Virus record (IMG/VR): IMGVR_UViG_3300035204_000485
Span: 1 to 27,326 of that record
DNA from: a virus
DNA length: 27,326 bases
Strand: one strand, 5' to 3'
Shown: in pieces, positions 7,242 through 16,849 of the stretch
Numbering within the stretch: the first letter of the stretch is position 1
How the letters are laid out: each line of letters starts with the position of its first letter
Notes under the pieces: generated by a model
What the model was told of the DNA's origin: nothing
Seen by the model: only the letters and a program-made list of their open reading frames with translations
The model's database searches: none
Program-made: the position numbers and the translations under genes

Positions 7242-7422
7242 GACCCAAGTAGAAGTCTACTGTCCTACCCTCATAGAATACCCCCAAGAATTTAGTAATG
7301 GCCTTGCTGACGAATTAGAAGCAATCCCAGAAGAACAAATCAAGAACACTACAGAAGCAATATCAGACTATGTAGCCCTACGGGATGAAATACGAGCCTG
7401 TATCAAACAAAGAGATAAATGA
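7171..7422 (+). CDS. Rz1-like outer-membrane lipoprotein spanin subunit (o-spanin)
   Basis: This 83-aa protein is encoded in a different frame and overlaps the last 71 bases of the i-spanin gene. GAGAAGG sits right before the ATG. A lipoprotein signal is clear: basic start, hydrophobic stretch (LYAISLLTSMILL), and lipobox LTGC with Cys18 as the lipidated residue, giving a mature protein of about 66 residues. Mature Rz1 proteins are usually proline-rich; this one is only slightly so, but its size, lipobox and overlap make the call firm. It ends ATGA on the next gene. Confidence 0.88.
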   Translation: MKLYAISLLTSMILLTGCGTTVYKTQVEVYCPTLIEYPQEFSNGLADELEAIPEEQIKNTTEAISDYVALRDEIRACIKQRDK

Positions 7423-9032
7423 TGACAATTATTGCAGAACCGATGCCTGTACAGGTAGTCCCCGATCAGCCACAGGTGGATAATCAAATCAATATTGCCG
7501 ACTACGCAGGTCAGTTAGTTGGTGATCCCTCAATGTTTATGACTACCGATAATCCTAATACTACAGGGATTAACGAGAGCATGTTCTTAGCGGATCATAA
7601 TACGGCAGCAAATGCTAATGCCGCAGGTACTAACATCAATGCTGGTGCTAACGCCTTCCAGATGACTAGTGATGCCATTAATGCCGCAGCCACCACAGTA
7701 GGCGACAACGTACAGCAGGCAGGTACAGTTAGCTCCCCTGAGACTGTAGCATCTTATGACGCACAGACTTCTATTGATGCAGTTAAGCAGCAAGACATGG
7801 ATGCCTACCAAGGCACAGTATCTGAGGGTGCTAAGATTGATGCTGACGAGATACCACAGGCTGACATGCAAGGTGCAGCTACGGGTATTAATGAGGATGG
7901 TACTACCAACTACTTAGGTGATGCCCTTAAAGACTACGCATCACAGAATATCTCTAATGTAATTGATACATCTACTGTATCAGGTAAGCTACTCGCACAG
8001 CAGTTAGGTGAGGGTAACTACACGGATTCTAAGGCCACTATTACAGGTCAACTAGACATTCTAGCCGCCCAGTTTGTAGATGAAGCTACAGGTGAGCCTA
8101 AGATACCTACATGGGCAGCAGGTACAGCACGTAATGTGTCCCGTATAGCTGCGTTTAAGGGTGTTACAGGCACAGCGGCTACAGCAGCTATGGCTCAAGC
8201 CATTATGGAAGCTACAATCCCTATTGCGGAGTCTGAGGCTGGGTTCTTCCGTTCTGTGACATTACAGAACCTAGATAACAAACAACAATCTACAATTAAT
8301 AGGGCCAATGTTTTATCGAAGATGGAATTAACCAACTTAGATAATCGAATGGCCTCCGCTATTCAAAACAGTAAGAACTTCATTCAGATGGATTTATCCA
8401 ATATGGAGGCTGAGAACCAAGCTAGGGTTATCAATACCCAAGCCCGTGTCCAGTCAATCCTAGAAGATTCTAAGGCTGTTAACACTCAGCGCATGTTCAC
8501 TGCACAAGAGCAGAACCAAGCAGACCAGTTCTACGACAATCTAAATAGCAGCATTGAGCAATTCAATTCATCTCAAGTTAACAGCATGAAGCAGTTTGAT
8601 GCAGGTGAAACGAATGCCATAGCTCAGTTTAACGCTAACTTAGAAAACAACCGAGAACAGTTCTACAAGAACATGCAGTATAACATTGAAGTAGCTAACG
8701 CCAAATGGCGACAAGAAGTTACTCTCAATGAAGATCGACAAGACTTTGAGGCTGCTACTAAGGATGTATCTGCAATGTTGGATATTTCCTCAGACCAGTT
8801 GGCTAATATCTGGGATAGGTCTGACTCTCTATTAGATTACCTATGGAAGTCTACAGAAAGTGAGTTGCAAAGAGTACAACGCCTCACTGAGATTAAAATG
8901 CAAGGCGACATAAGTAGTGCAGTAGCAGACGCACAAGGTAGGGGCAATATGTGGGGTAGTATACTAGGGGGAATGTTTGGTGATCTATCCTCTACAGCTA
9001 CTGGCCTAAGTAAAATTTGGGAGTGGTTATAA
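7419..9032 (+). CDS. 537-aa internal or structural virion protein
   Basis: The start is one of two consecutive ATGs (7419 or 7422) overlapping the o-spanin stop. The first 150 residues are low-complexity, rich in Ala, Asn, Asp and Thr (NTAANANAAGTNINAGANAF). A hydrophobic Ala-rich region lies around 245-275 (VTGTAATAAMAQAIMEATIPIAESEAG). Then comes a long Gln/Asn-rich coiled coil (LDNKQQSTINRANVLSKMEL and after), and a glycine-rich end (GSILGGMFGDLSSTATGLSKIWEWL). No enzymatic motif is present. Long alpha-helical, Ala/Gln-rich proteins in this place are typical of the internal core or ejection proteins of podoviruses. The function is inferred from composition and context only. Confidence 0.72.
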   Translation: MMTIIAEPMPVQVVPDQPQVDNQINIADYAGQLVGDPSMFMTTDNPNTTGINESMFLADHNTAANANAAGTNINAGANAFQMTSDAINAAATTVGDNVQQAGTVSSPETVASYDAQTSIDAVKQQDMDAYQGTVSEGAKIDADEIPQADMQGAATGINEDGTTNYLGDALKDYASQNISNVIDTSTVSGKLLAQQLGEGNYTDSKATITGQLDILAAQFVDEATGEPKIPTWAAGTARNVSRIAAFKGVTGTAATAAMAQAIMEATIPIAESEAGFFRSVTLQNLDNKQQSTINRANVLSKMELTNLDNRMASAIQNSKNFIQMDLSNMEAENQARVINTQARVQSILEDSKAVNTQRMFTAQEQNQADQFYDNLNSSIEQFNSSQVNSMKQFDAGETNAIAQFNANLENNREQFYKNMQYNIEVANAKWRQEVTLNEDRQDFEAATKDVSAMLDISSDQLANIWDRSDSLLDYLWKSTESELQRVQRLTEIKMQGDISSAVADAQGRGNMWGSILGGMFGDLSSTATGLSKIWEWL

Positions 9033-9223
9033 TGACCTTTGAGGAAGCAGTTAAGCAAAGCATCAAGAAGTATTACGAGGGTATTGATCCTGCGGCCACT
9101 ATGGAACTTCTAGGTGAAGAAAACCCCTCAGAATACGGAAGAGACTATTTTGACTCCGTAGAAGAAGAGATGTTCGGTGAGGAAGTGGCCTCTGACGGTG
9201 AAGAGGAAGTAAAAGATGCGTAA
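9032..9223 (+). CDS. 63-aa acidic protein of the structural block
   Basis: The ATG at 9032 overlaps the previous stop (TAATG) and is preferred to an upstream GTG/ATG-like extension at 9017, which lies inside the preceding gene. The protein is strongly acidic, with EEEMFGEEVASDGEEEVKDA at the end and MTFEEAVKQSIKKYYEGI at the start. No family is recognised. The gene overlaps the next one by 8 bases. A small acidic protein between virion genes may be a minor virion component or assembly factor. Confidence 0.7.
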   Translation: MTFEEAVKQSIKKYYEGIDPAATMELLGEENPSEYGRDYFDSVEEEMFGEEVASDGEEEVKDA

Positions 9224-9818
9224 TATGCTGGATGGCCCAATTCCGGGTGAGAACTATACTTCAGACACTAAGAACTATCCTTGGCACCGTCCTCCTGAAC
9301 TTACTAAATATGATGATGCCATCAAGTATTCCATTGAGAAGCTGACTGACCCTAAAGCTGCTGAAGGCTTACTGACCTTCATTGAAGCAGGTATGCCTAT
9401 TGCTACAGCCGCAGATATATTTGTTACAAACGGCATTGGTAAAGGTAAGTGGACACCTGACTTCGCTATTCTCATTGCTGGCCCAGTGGCTCGTATGATG
9501 GAGATGATGGCAAAGGCAGCAGAGATTGAATACGACTTAGGCATAGACGATGATGCCCCTGTACCTACAGTAGAGTTTTTTAAGGCTGTAGCTGAAGGAA
9601 ATATAGATAAAGAACAAGTTGAAGATGCTTCAGAGGCCGTAGAAGGCTCTGTAGACGATTTTAGCGAAGAACCTATGGGTATGGCTACAGGTGGTCTAAT
9701 GGCCCCTCAGAACGAAGCTACGGGCCTTACAGAAGGTGTGGCACCTATGGATGAACAGGATGCTATGTTAGGTTACGGCCCTACAGATGAAGTAGATGAA
9801 GAAGAGGTATTAGTGTAA
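9216..9818 (+). CDS. 200-aa conserved virion-associated protein
   Basis: The N-terminus MRNMLDGPIPGENYTSDTKN followed by YPWHRPPEL resembles a virion structural protein seen in several marine phages (GPIPG...YPWxRPPE pattern, recognised from memory). Residues 20-115 look globular and helical (DDAIKYSIEKLTDPKAAEGL, AGPVARMMEMMAKAAEI). The last 70 residues are acidic and Gly/Met-rich (MGMATGGLMAPQNEATGL) and probably flexible. It overlaps the upstream acidic gene by 8 bases and the next gene by one base (TAATG). The exact role in the particle is not known. Confidence 0.75.
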   Translation: MRNMLDGPIPGENYTSDTKNYPWHRPPELTKYDDAIKYSIEKLTDPKAAEGLLTFIEAGMPIATAADIFVTNGIGKGKWTPDFAILIAGPVARMMEMMAKAAEIEYDLGIDDDAPVPTVEFFKAVAEGNIDKEQVEDASEAVEGSVDDFSEEPMGMATGGLMAPQNEATGLTEGVAPMDEQDAMLGYGPTDEVDEEEVLV

Positions 9819-11926
9819 TGGGATTTATGGCAGGATTTGGGCAAGGGTTCAGTCAATCCTTTAATGCCGCACAAGCACGTAAGCACCAAAGAGAACAGAC
9901 GCTACTGGCCTCTCGCCTTGGTGAGATTAAAGAAAATAAATCTAAGCGGGATGCAGCTAAGGCTAAAGAAACTGCCGCTATTCTGAAAGCTAAGGCTATA
10001 GCTAAAAAAATATCGGGAGCGCCTGCGGATTTTTGGACGACTATATTAGCTGACGTACAGGCAGGCCTGTCTGATTCTGCTATTATGAAATACTATGAAG
10101 GTGGTACATTCACTTTAAATCAACAAAGTAAAGGCACAGTAGCACCTGCACCCACAGCTAGTGACCCTGCGGTATCTGTAGAAGAACAAATGCAGAACGC
10201 TGTCCCTGTAGCTGACACTACACCCACACAAGATGTAACTGCCTCTGCCGAGCCTGCTCCTGAATCACAGAATTTCTTTGGTAAGCTGGCTGATGGCCTT
10301 CAGCAAATGGAATCCGATAAAGTAGACAACCAGATTAAGGCTACTATGGGTGAAGAAGCCTATGCTGCTGCCCAAGAAGAGTACACACCAATAACAGTAG
10401 ACTCAGGTAAGTATTCGTTTACGCCTAAAGAGGATGAAGGCAAGAAGCCTAAATACAAGGCCAACCCTACAGAGACTAACATTGCAGGCTTAATTTTCAT
10501 GGCTGAACAAGCTGGTGATACCGAATATGCTGCTAAGTTACAGAAATTGATGGATCAGTGGACTTCCCCTGAATTACCTAAAATAAACACCCTGACAACT
10601 GTTCAAGCCATTGAGGCTGCTATTGCACAGGTACAGGGCAAAAACATCGAAGGTGCTGAAGAGTGGCTCAAGATAGTAACCCCTCTAAAAAAGACACTGG
10701 AAGCGAACAAACCAGCTAATGAGCTATCCCTTGAAATGCAATTAGCAAACGCACACCTTGCCCTACAACAGGCCAAAGCTGCTGGCGATAACCAAAAAGC
10801 GGCCACGTTAATGAGCGATATAAGTATGCTGGAGGCCACTCTTAGGTATACTGCGGGGGTAGGCAAAACCACAACGTCAAACTTCTATGACCCAGATACA
10901 GGGAACATAGTAACCCTTACCAAAAAGGCCGTTGGCGGTGAACTTATTCATACCACACCAGATGGACAGCGGGTAGTACCTGCCGATGCTGGCCTTACAC
11001 CATTGACCGAAGCACAAACTGAAGCATGGGCCAAATGGGATAAATTCAATCATGATGTAACCGAGGATCACACAAATAATGTTATGAACCTAGCTGGTGC
11101 CTCTATACTTGGGCAAGCCGTTATTGAATCTGTTATAGATTCCAATGGGGGTTCTATGACCATAGCAGCAGATGCAGCACAAGTATACACTAGCATTAAG
11201 CACGAATTTAGTGCGATAGGTGAACTGTTATCTGACGCACCACCAGCGGGTATGGCAAGTGACACACTACGTAGGTACTTACCAAATCCTAATGCTGTAT
11301 ATACCTCTGATGAAATACTTGAATTGGCCCGCAATGCAGACACACTAGAATCTAAGATAGGTCTATTAGCCTTCCAAATTGGTTCTGCCTACGGCACCAG
11401 TGGTACTGCTATGTCTAACAAAGATTTGGCTATATTTATGAAAAGCCTAATTCCTGACAGTAAAAACCCTGTACAGGCTGTGGAGCAAATTCACGCTGTT
11501 ATCCTGACAGAGATAGCTAAGAATAGGGCCGCACCAGCGTCTTGGAAGAGCCATGCTACATATAAAGCCTTAGAGAGAGCCTTTAATGGCAATCCTCCTG
11601 AATCTGACAAAGGGTACATAGATACCATACAGTATTTACGTAATATGAATATAGAAACATCCCGCAAGGCTGCTGATATGTTCTCTATGGATACTAGTGC
11701 CTTTATGAAGATGTTGAGCCAACCTACCCAAGATGCCTCTGTACATGACAAAGGGTGGAATCGGATAACCAAAGACAATGTAGCTGAAGGTACGGCTGAC
11801 GCTAGTCAGTTAGGCCACTACTTTAAGATTTTAGAAGGGGGTAAGATGATAACAGCCCCTACTGTGGAAGAGCTACAGGATAAGCTGACCGCAGCTTTTG
11901 CAGCCGAATTAAATGGGAATAACTAA
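9818..11926 (+). CDS. 702-aa internal virion or DNA ejection protein
   Basis: The TAATG start yields MGFMAGFGQGFSQSFNAAQA, an N-terminus common in podovirus internal proteins (glycine/phenylalanine-rich, then a basic helix RKHQREQTLLASRL and KSKRDAAKAKETAAILKAKA). A Pro/Ala/Thr-rich linker spans about residues 105-145. Helical Ala/Gln-rich segments follow (LEMQLANAHLALQQAKAAGD), then a more globular C-terminal half with NPVQAVEQIHAVILTEIAKN. No transglycosylase or protease motif was recognised. Its size and place, directly ahead of a 1326-aa protein, resemble the order of ejection proteins such as T7 gp15 and gp16. This is by analogy, not by seen homology. Confidence 0.72.
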   Translation: MGFMAGFGQGFSQSFNAAQARKHQREQTLLASRLGEIKENKSKRDAAKAKETAAILKAKAIAKKISGAPADFWTTILADVQAGLSDSAIMKYYEGGTFTLNQQSKGTVAPAPTASDPAVSVEEQMQNAVPVADTTPTQDVTASAEPAPESQNFFGKLADGLQQMESDKVDNQIKATMGEEAYAAAQEEYTPITVDSGKYSFTPKEDEGKKPKYKANPTETNIAGLIFMAEQAGDTEYAAKLQKLMDQWTSPELPKINTLTTVQAIEAAIAQVQGKNIEGAEEWLKIVTPLKKTLEANKPANELSLEMQLANAHLALQQAKAAGDNQKAATLMSDISMLEATLRYTAGVGKTTTSNFYDPDTGNIVTLTKKAVGGELIHTTPDGQRVVPADAGLTPLTEAQTEAWAKWDKFNHDVTEDHTNNVMNLAGASILGQAVIESVIDSNGGSMTIAADAAQVYTSIKHEFSAIGELLSDAPPAGMASDTLRRYLPNPNAVYTSDEILELARNADTLESKIGLLAFQIGSAYGTSGTAMSNKDLAIFMKSLIPDSKNPVQAVEQIHAVILTEIAKNRAAPASWKSHATYKALERAFNGNPPESDKGYIDTIQYLRNMNIETSRKAADMFSMDTSAFMKMLSQPTQDASVHDKGWNRITKDNVAEGTADASQLGHYFKILEGGKMITAPTVEELQDKLTAAFAAELNGNN

Positions 11927-14900
11927 TGGGTACAGCGTCCACCAAGCCTGAAGGCACAGAAAAAACTATACAAGGTGTTACCTTTGTTACCAAGAATGGG
12001 GAGTGGGTAGTTGTAGATACTGGCAACCCTAGCATATTCCGCACTGCAAAGAAGGCAGAGGAAACTGGGCCAGCAGTCGAGGGCGATACTGCACCAGCCA
12101 ACAGAAATGTTCCCTTTTTTACAAATGAAGACTACGAGCCTTACCCTGAATCTCCCGGAGCAATCAAAAGGATAAGGTCTTGGGTATCTGATGCAGGAGA
12201 TTGGTTGTCTGGGAGCGATAGTGAGCCTAACGAAGTACAAAAAGAAGTAAGAGCGTATGATGCTGCTGCTGATGAAGTCCTCAAGCAGAACCAAGGCACA
12301 TACAACATGATAGGCGAACGGCATTTGGGGGTAGCAGAGGGTTTCTACCAACAGGCTAAAGAAAAACCTTATATAGGTAAGTTCAACTCGCACCCTACAG
12401 AGTTAGAAGGAGGCCAACCCGTACCAGAGGGGGCATACTATCAGAATACAGAAGATGGTAATCAGTATGCTTTGCAGAATGGTGAGTGGGGACAAGTGTA
12501 CGTATCTGGCCTCTACCCATTTAGTACCGATGTAAACAATGCTAACGTACTCTCTGGGAACATGACTACTTCAGAACCTACTCCTGCTGGGCGTATCCAA
12601 GAAGTAGAGATACCCAGTGCTGACGGTGGGGAGCCTGAAGTAAAGAAGATGGTAGTACCCCCACCTAGCCCTGACTCAATCCCAACCAAAATGGCAGAGT
12701 GGACTACTGAAGTTAACCGAGAGTGGACAGATGCTACCTTCGCTAAGACAGGTGACTTCTTTGCTCGTCTGGCTAATGGAGAGATCAGCCTTACAGAAGA
12801 TGGAGAGTTGGAAGACTCTCGAATTATCCAAGACTTAACTGGTGGCCAACAGTTTACTGCTGACTTTGCACGATATGGCTACGCAGCCATAGTAGGTGGT
12901 GCGCTGGGCAAGGTAGGTTTAGGAACAGTAGGTTTAAGTAATTCCGCAATTCTTAACGCAGAAGCACAGTTTGCTAGATACCTACATAAAATTAAAGGTG
13001 TACCTGTACGCTTGCATGTACGTAGACTCCAGAAGGCCGCTGAGAACGTAGCAGAAAAGGCCGCAGGGAAGTTCAGTAAAGACCCCGCCAAAGTTAAAAG
13101 GGTGGTGGATAACTTCGGCCAGACCATAGTAGTGGGTGGTTCTGCCTTGATAGGGGAGGCTGTAGTCACCCCAGAAGACACTGTACCTCTTCTAGTACGG
13201 AAAGATTATGTACAGGAAGTATTCAAGGATATCCCAGACCAACAGGCAGAAGATATTGCCGTACTTATTGATAGCGCCCTTCTAGGTAAGATACTTGTCT
13301 TAGCAGGTGGGGCAGTCATGTCCGTAGCTCGACCTGTTGCACAAAAGGCCGCAGGGTTTAAAAAATTACAGGACAAAGTGTTGAAGTCCTACGCTAGAAA
13401 GACGCAGGGTTATAAAGTAATCAACTACCTTGACCCTGAGATATTTGAGGGGCCAGTAGAGGTACAGGCATACAAATTAAAGCAGTTTGCTGATGCTCTG
13501 GGAGATAACAAGACAGCCACCTTAGCTTTTGGTGGTGTAGAGGGTCAAGTTAGACAGGAAACAATGCACTCCCTTCATAATGGGGTAGAGCAGTATGTAC
13601 GAAGAGCTTATGCCTATCGTGCTGACATGATGACTCCAGATGAATTTACAGACTTTGTGGGTAATAAAAGTAGCGAAATACTAAACAACTTCATTGCTCT
13701 ACGTAGAGCAGAGGGCAACATTCCTGAAATGATACAAGCCACCGCTAACTCTATGGCTGATGTATCCAATATTATCAATAGGGCGGCAGATAAGCAGGCA
13801 GATGCTTCTCGTATAGCTTCTGGTGAAACTGTTGATGCCTTAGAAACCCCCGGACAGAGGGCTATAGATGCCTCCCGTGAAGCTGGGGGAACCTTGGGCA
13901 GTACGCAACGGGATAAGCTACTGGATATAGAGGATGAAGTAGGGGGTAAAGCCCAGCAGATTTCTGACATAGATTCCCAGATGGGGGAGGTGATCCCTAC
14001 TGAGTTAGACAACGCAGGTTTATCTGACCCTAGAGGCCAGACACCCTACAGTACCTCTACACAAATGGAAGAGGTTATGGGTACACCGAATAACCAGACT
14101 GTGTTAGCAATTAAACAAAGTAGAGAAGCAGTTAACGCTGCATTCGATGACTTACCAGATAATATACCAGTAGATTGGGATATGTTCTTTGACGGGCTTG
14201 CAAAGCTAGACCCCAAGGCAAGTAACCCCATAGAGGCTTTGGCGAAGTTAGGACTAGAGTCTGATGGATACAATGCCATAAAGAAAGCTATAAAACCAGA
14301 ACCCGTACCTAAACTGGACGAGTTGGGTGCGCCTATGATGGACGATAATGGCATACCCTTAATGGTGTTAGAGACAAGGGAGCAGGTTATTGAGCGTCTA
14401 TCCGCAGACCCTTCGTATAACTTCAAGCAGTTGTTCAAAACCTTACGACCTGTGCTAGAGGATGATATTCAACGGCTCTATATCGGAGGGTACGCTTCAA
14501 AGACACAAGTCCCAAGAACCCTGAAGAAACTAGTAGATGACATGGCAGAAGCCAGTGGCGTACCTGCACTATCAGATGCAATGGATATGTACACCAAGCA
14601 TGTGTCTATATACACCCCTAATAAAGCCCTCGCAAATGTAGAGAAACAGGCAAAGCTAGTAAATCCTGAGCTAACACAGGCAGCAGGTACAGCTAAGGGG
14701 GCAACTGATGCCAACCAAGCCCTACGGCAGGTGGTAAACTCCAGTGAAGGGGATGCCCTAAACGAAGTGCTTACCATGCTTACGGAAGCTACGGGGAGAG
14801 ATGCTAAGGCAGGTTTCACTACCGCTAAAATTATAGAGATTAACCAGAAGGTATATAGGGATATGCTGGAAGGGAGGTTGGATGATGGTGGATTGCGGTC

Positions 14901-15906
14901 ATTGTTAGGCGCTATAGAGCCTGTGATGGAGTCTCTGAGGGTCAGTGATCCCCAGAAGGCTGCACAGCTAGAGGAGCTTACACGAACAGTACAAGACACC
15001 TTGTCGGGTATGGTAGATAAGCGGGAAACAGCTAAAAGGGGACTAGAGGCAGCACAGCAAGCCTTGAAGGTGCAACAGGATAATATCTTGAACGACTTAG
15101 TAGTTAAGATTGAAGGGGACGGGTACGCACTCAAGATGGATGCCGAAACCTACTTCCATGATATATTCCAAGGCAAAGGCTCCCAGAATAAGATTCAGAG
15201 ATTGTTGGGTGAAGTTTACAAGTTACCCACAGAGCAGAGGGGTACTGTGCTAGATGCTGTACAGGGTATATTCATTAGAGATTTCAGGAACGAGCTATTT
15301 ACTAAGGGGTCTGCTGGGTTTGCATCACCATCTGGTACGTCCTTACAAACAGAGGCAGTGAATGCCAGCTTGTCCAAGATCAAAAAGATGAAGGAGGGCT
15401 ACTTAAATCACACATTGGATAATGCGAGGATGTTGTTTGGTGATGACCACCCAACCACTATTGCTATCTTAGATGTTCTGAACAGTATGGATGTACAGTT
15501 GTCCAGTAACAATCTCAAATACACGGCAGGTTCCGATACCATCTTTAATGCTAGTTTGAAAGAATCTGTGGATATGGGTTCTGTGATTGCCTTTGGTATA
15601 CTTAATCCTACAGCTACCCTAGTGCGTAGGGCCACCAAAGGGCCACTGAGTAAGCACGAAGCTAAGGAAATGGCGTATAACAAGGACGCTATTGCCGCTA
15701 TACTGTCTGACCCAGAGGAGTTTGGTACGATACTTAAAGACCTAGCTGGTCATATACATCCAGAAGGCATTAAGGCAGCTTGGATACGTATGAGGAAGTT
15801 CTTTATTCGTACAGGCGTTATTGCAGCCTCCCGTCCGGGTGATGAAAGCGGGGGTATATCGGCCTCTGACGTAATTGAGCATACCAGAGGTATGTGGGAA
15901 GAATAA
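11926..15906 (+). CDS. 1326-aa large internal virion or ejection protein
   Basis: This is the largest gene in the window and the last of the late block, starting in a TAATG junction. Residues 1-250 are mixed and polar, with a VTFVTKNGEWVVVDTG motif. Two hydrophobic glycine/alanine-rich segments at about 317-343 (YGYAAIVGGALGKVGLGTVG) and 443-472 (AVLIDSALLGKILVLAGGAV) could enter a membrane. Long helical stretches follow (about 520-1170), and the C-terminal end is basic and aromatic (WIRMRKFFIRTGVIAASRPG). Such size and make-up fit the large proteins that podoviruses eject to form a channel across the cell envelope. No lytic transglycosylase signature was found. A bidirectional terminator follows 34 bases after the stop. 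Confidence 0.75.
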   Translation: MGTASTKPEGTEKTIQGVTFVTKNGEWVVVDTGNPSIFRTAKKAEETGPAVEGDTAPANRNVPFFTNEDYEPYPESPGAIKRIRSWVSDAGDWLSGSDSEPNEVQKEVRAYDAAADEVLKQNQGTYNMIGERHLGVAEGFYQQAKEKPYIGKFNSHPTELEGGQPVPEGAYYQNTEDGNQYALQNGEWGQVYVSGLYPFSTDVNNANVLSGNMTTSEPTPAGRIQEVEIPSADGGEPEVKKMVVPPPSPDSIPTKMAEWTTEVNREWTDATFAKTGDFFARLANGEISLTEDGELEDSRIIQDLTGGQQFTADFARYGYAAIVGGALGKVGLGTVGLSNSAILNAEAQFARYLHKIKGVPVRLHVRRLQKAAENVAEKAAGKFSKDPAKVKRVVDNFGQTIVVGGSALIGEAVVTPEDTVPLLVRKDYVQEVFKDIPDQQAEDIAVLIDSALLGKILVLAGGAVMSVARPVAQKAAGFKKLQDKVLKSYARKTQGYKVINYLDPEIFEGPVEVQAYKLKQFADALGDNKTATLAFGGVEGQVRQETMHSLHNGVEQYVRRAYAYRADMMTPDEFTDFVGNKSSEILNNFIALRRAEGNIPEMIQATANSMADVSNIINRAADKQADASRIASGETVDALETPGQRAIDASREAGGTLGSTQRDKLLDIEDEVGGKAQQISDIDSQMGEVIPTELDNAGLSDPRGQTPYSTSTQMEEVMGTPNNQTVLAIKQSREAVNAAFDDLPDNIPVDWDMFFDGLAKLDPKASNPIEALAKLGLESDGYNAIKKAIKPEPVPKLDELGAPMMDDNGIPLMVLETREQVIERLSADPSYNFKQLFKTLRPVLEDDIQRLYIGGYASKTQVPRTLKKLVDDMAEASGVPALSDAMDMYTKHVSIYTPNKALANVEKQAKLVNPELTQAAGTAKGATDANQALRQVVNSSEGDALNEVLTMLTEATGRDAKAGFTTAKIIEINQKVYRDMLEGRLDDGGLRSLLGAIEPVMESLRVSDPQKAAQLEELTRTVQDTLSGMVDKRETAKRGLEAAQQALKVQQDNILNDLVVKIEGDGYALKMDAETYFHDIFQGKGSQNKIQRLLGEVYKLPTEQRGTVLDAVQGIFIRDFRNELFTKGSAGFASPSGTSLQTEAVNASLSKIKKMKEGYLNHTLDNARMLFGDDHPTTIAILDVLNSMDVQLSSNNLKYTAGSDTIFNASLKESVDMGSVIAFGILNPTATLVRRATKGPLSKHEAKEMAYNKDAIAAILSDPEEFGTILKDLAGHIHPEGIKAAWIRMRKFFIRTGVIAASRPGDESGGISASDVIEHTRGMWEE

Positions 15907-15939
15907 AGAACTACAAATACGACACACAATAACAATAAG

Positions 15940-15980
15940 AAAAAATTAACCCCTCAAGGATTGCTCCAAGAGGGGTTTTT
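15940..15980. terminator. Bidirectional intrinsic terminator between convergent blocks
   Basis: An 8-bp stem AACCCCTC/GAGGGGTT has an internal GGA/TCC pairing in the loop. A T-run (TTTTTT) follows on the + strand, and an A-run (AAAAAA, which is T on the minus strand) precedes it. It ends the late + strand operon (stop 15906) and lies just past the last minus-strand gene (stop 15994). Confidence 0.92.
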
Positions 15981-15993
15981 TATTGCCTGAAGA

Positions 15994-16206
15994 TTATGAT
16001 GCTTCGGCTGGCGGGTCTTCCTTTTGATTAACTTCAAAGATGTTAACCTCAAATACAGCCCGATTAAGTAGCCAGTGCATGTATGGGATACTGGGGTCAG
16101 AGGCAGTTAAAATAAACTTACCATCCTTATCAAATCCCATCACAATACCTGATGTTAGCTTCTCAGCAGACTCTTCTAGCATTTCTTTAACAGTTGCTTC
16201 GCTCAT
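15994..16206 (-). CDS. 70-aa small conserved phage protein
   Basis: The ATG at 16206 is used because TAGGAG lies 6 bases ahead; a longer frame to 16245 has no ribosome site. The product (GIVMGFDKDGKFILTASDPS, then HWLLNRAVFEV) looks like a small, widely spread phage protein family with a GxDxDGxF strand and a LLxRA helix. No function is known. It is the last gene of the minus-strand block, 14 bases from the terminator hairpin. Confidence 0.75.
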   Translation of the reverse strand: MSEATVKEMLEESAEKLTSGIVMGFDKDGKFILTASDPSIPYMHWLLNRAVFEVNIFEVNQKEDPPAEAS

Positions 16207-16222
16207 TATTACTCCTAATGAT

Positions 16223-16642
16223 TTATAAAATAACAAATTGGACATTATCTACAGGGACTTGGAAGAACTTCTCACCAGACCCCACAAATTTGTTGTTAAC
16301 GGTAGTTAATGGTGCCTTACCTACAGCCTTGCTGGTCACTAGGGCCGCTTGAGTAAGGTTTCCATCAAATACACAGAAGACACAGCTATCCTTTGTGAAC
16401 TTCTTCTTACGGGAGGGGATTTGAAGGCTGTCATAGGGAAATTCACCCATCCAACAACGCTTCACTTCCACCTCAGAGTAGAATGTTTTACCATTCTTGC
16501 TAACAATCAGATCATGTCCGTATATGTCTGGATTGTCACGGCAGTCATACCCCATTCTGCCCCATAATTGTTTTGCCTTCTCTCTGGCTTGCTCGTCATT
16601 GTCCTTAAATAGCTTCTCAGAGAATGGCTTACGTGCATTCAA
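16223..16642 (-). CDS. Putative PD-(D/E)XK nuclease-fold protein
   Basis: This is a 139-aa protein. It begins at TTG (16642), sharing a 4-base TTGA overlap with the stop of the upstream small gene, which supports coupled re-initiation at this rare start. Residues 39-61 hold a possible nuclease core: DIYGHDLIVSKNG followed by YSEVEVKRCW, i.e. Asp39/Asp44, Glu57/Glu59 and Lys61 as in D-(x)n-ExK sites. Two short strands (DSCVFCVFDG, QAALVTSKAV) follow. It could be a small endonuclease or resolvase acting in early host DNA breakdown, or a nuclease-like fold without activity. The motif is short, so the call is moderate. Confidence 0.6.
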   Translation of the reverse strand: MNARKPFSEKLFKDNDEQAREKAKQLWGRMGYDCRDNPDIYGHDLIVSKNGKTFYSEVEVKRCWMGEFPYDSLQIPSRKKKFTKDSCVFCVFDGNLTQAALVTSKAVGKAPLTTVNNKFVGSGEKFFQVPVDNVQFVIL

Positions 16643-16806
16643 GCAACGAACCTATCCAATCTTTCAAAGTAACCAGTGTTGAAGCCTCGCTCCCACTCTT
16701 TGAATAAGATCGTGTCTTTGCGGTACGGGTTAGTCAGTTCACCAAATCGGAATGACCGCTTACCCTTCTTAAATGCGTCAGATAACAACTTCTTTCCTTT
16801 GCTCAT
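16639..16806 (-). CDS. 55-aa RMF-like small basic protein
   Basis: This is a short frame with GAGG 8 bases before the ATG. The product MSKGKKLLSDAFKKGKRSFR then ELTNPYRKD...EWERGFNTGYFERL has the G...NPY...W..G(F/W) pattern of ribosome modulation factor-like phage peptides. RMF binds the bacterial ribosome; phage relatives are of unknown effect. Its stop overlaps the TTG start of the nuclease-like gene. The family likeness is weak and by eye. Confidence 0.65.
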   Translation of the reverse strand: MSKGKKLLSDAFKKGKRSFRFGELTNPYRKDTILFKEWERGFNTGYFERLDRFVA

Positions 16807-16834
16807 TGTAAATACCTCAATAAAATAATTAAAT

Positions 16835-16849
16835 TAGCGATTATCGCTA
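16835..16849. promoter_or_regulatory. 15-bp perfect palindrome at the end of the DUF3310 gene
   Basis: TAGCGAT-T-ATCGCTA is a 7-1-7 inverted repeat that contains the stop codon of the DUF3310 gene. On the minus strand it is followed by AT-rich DNA (ATTTAATTATTTTATTG), so it may act as a weak terminator hairpin or as an operator. Confidence 0.5.
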
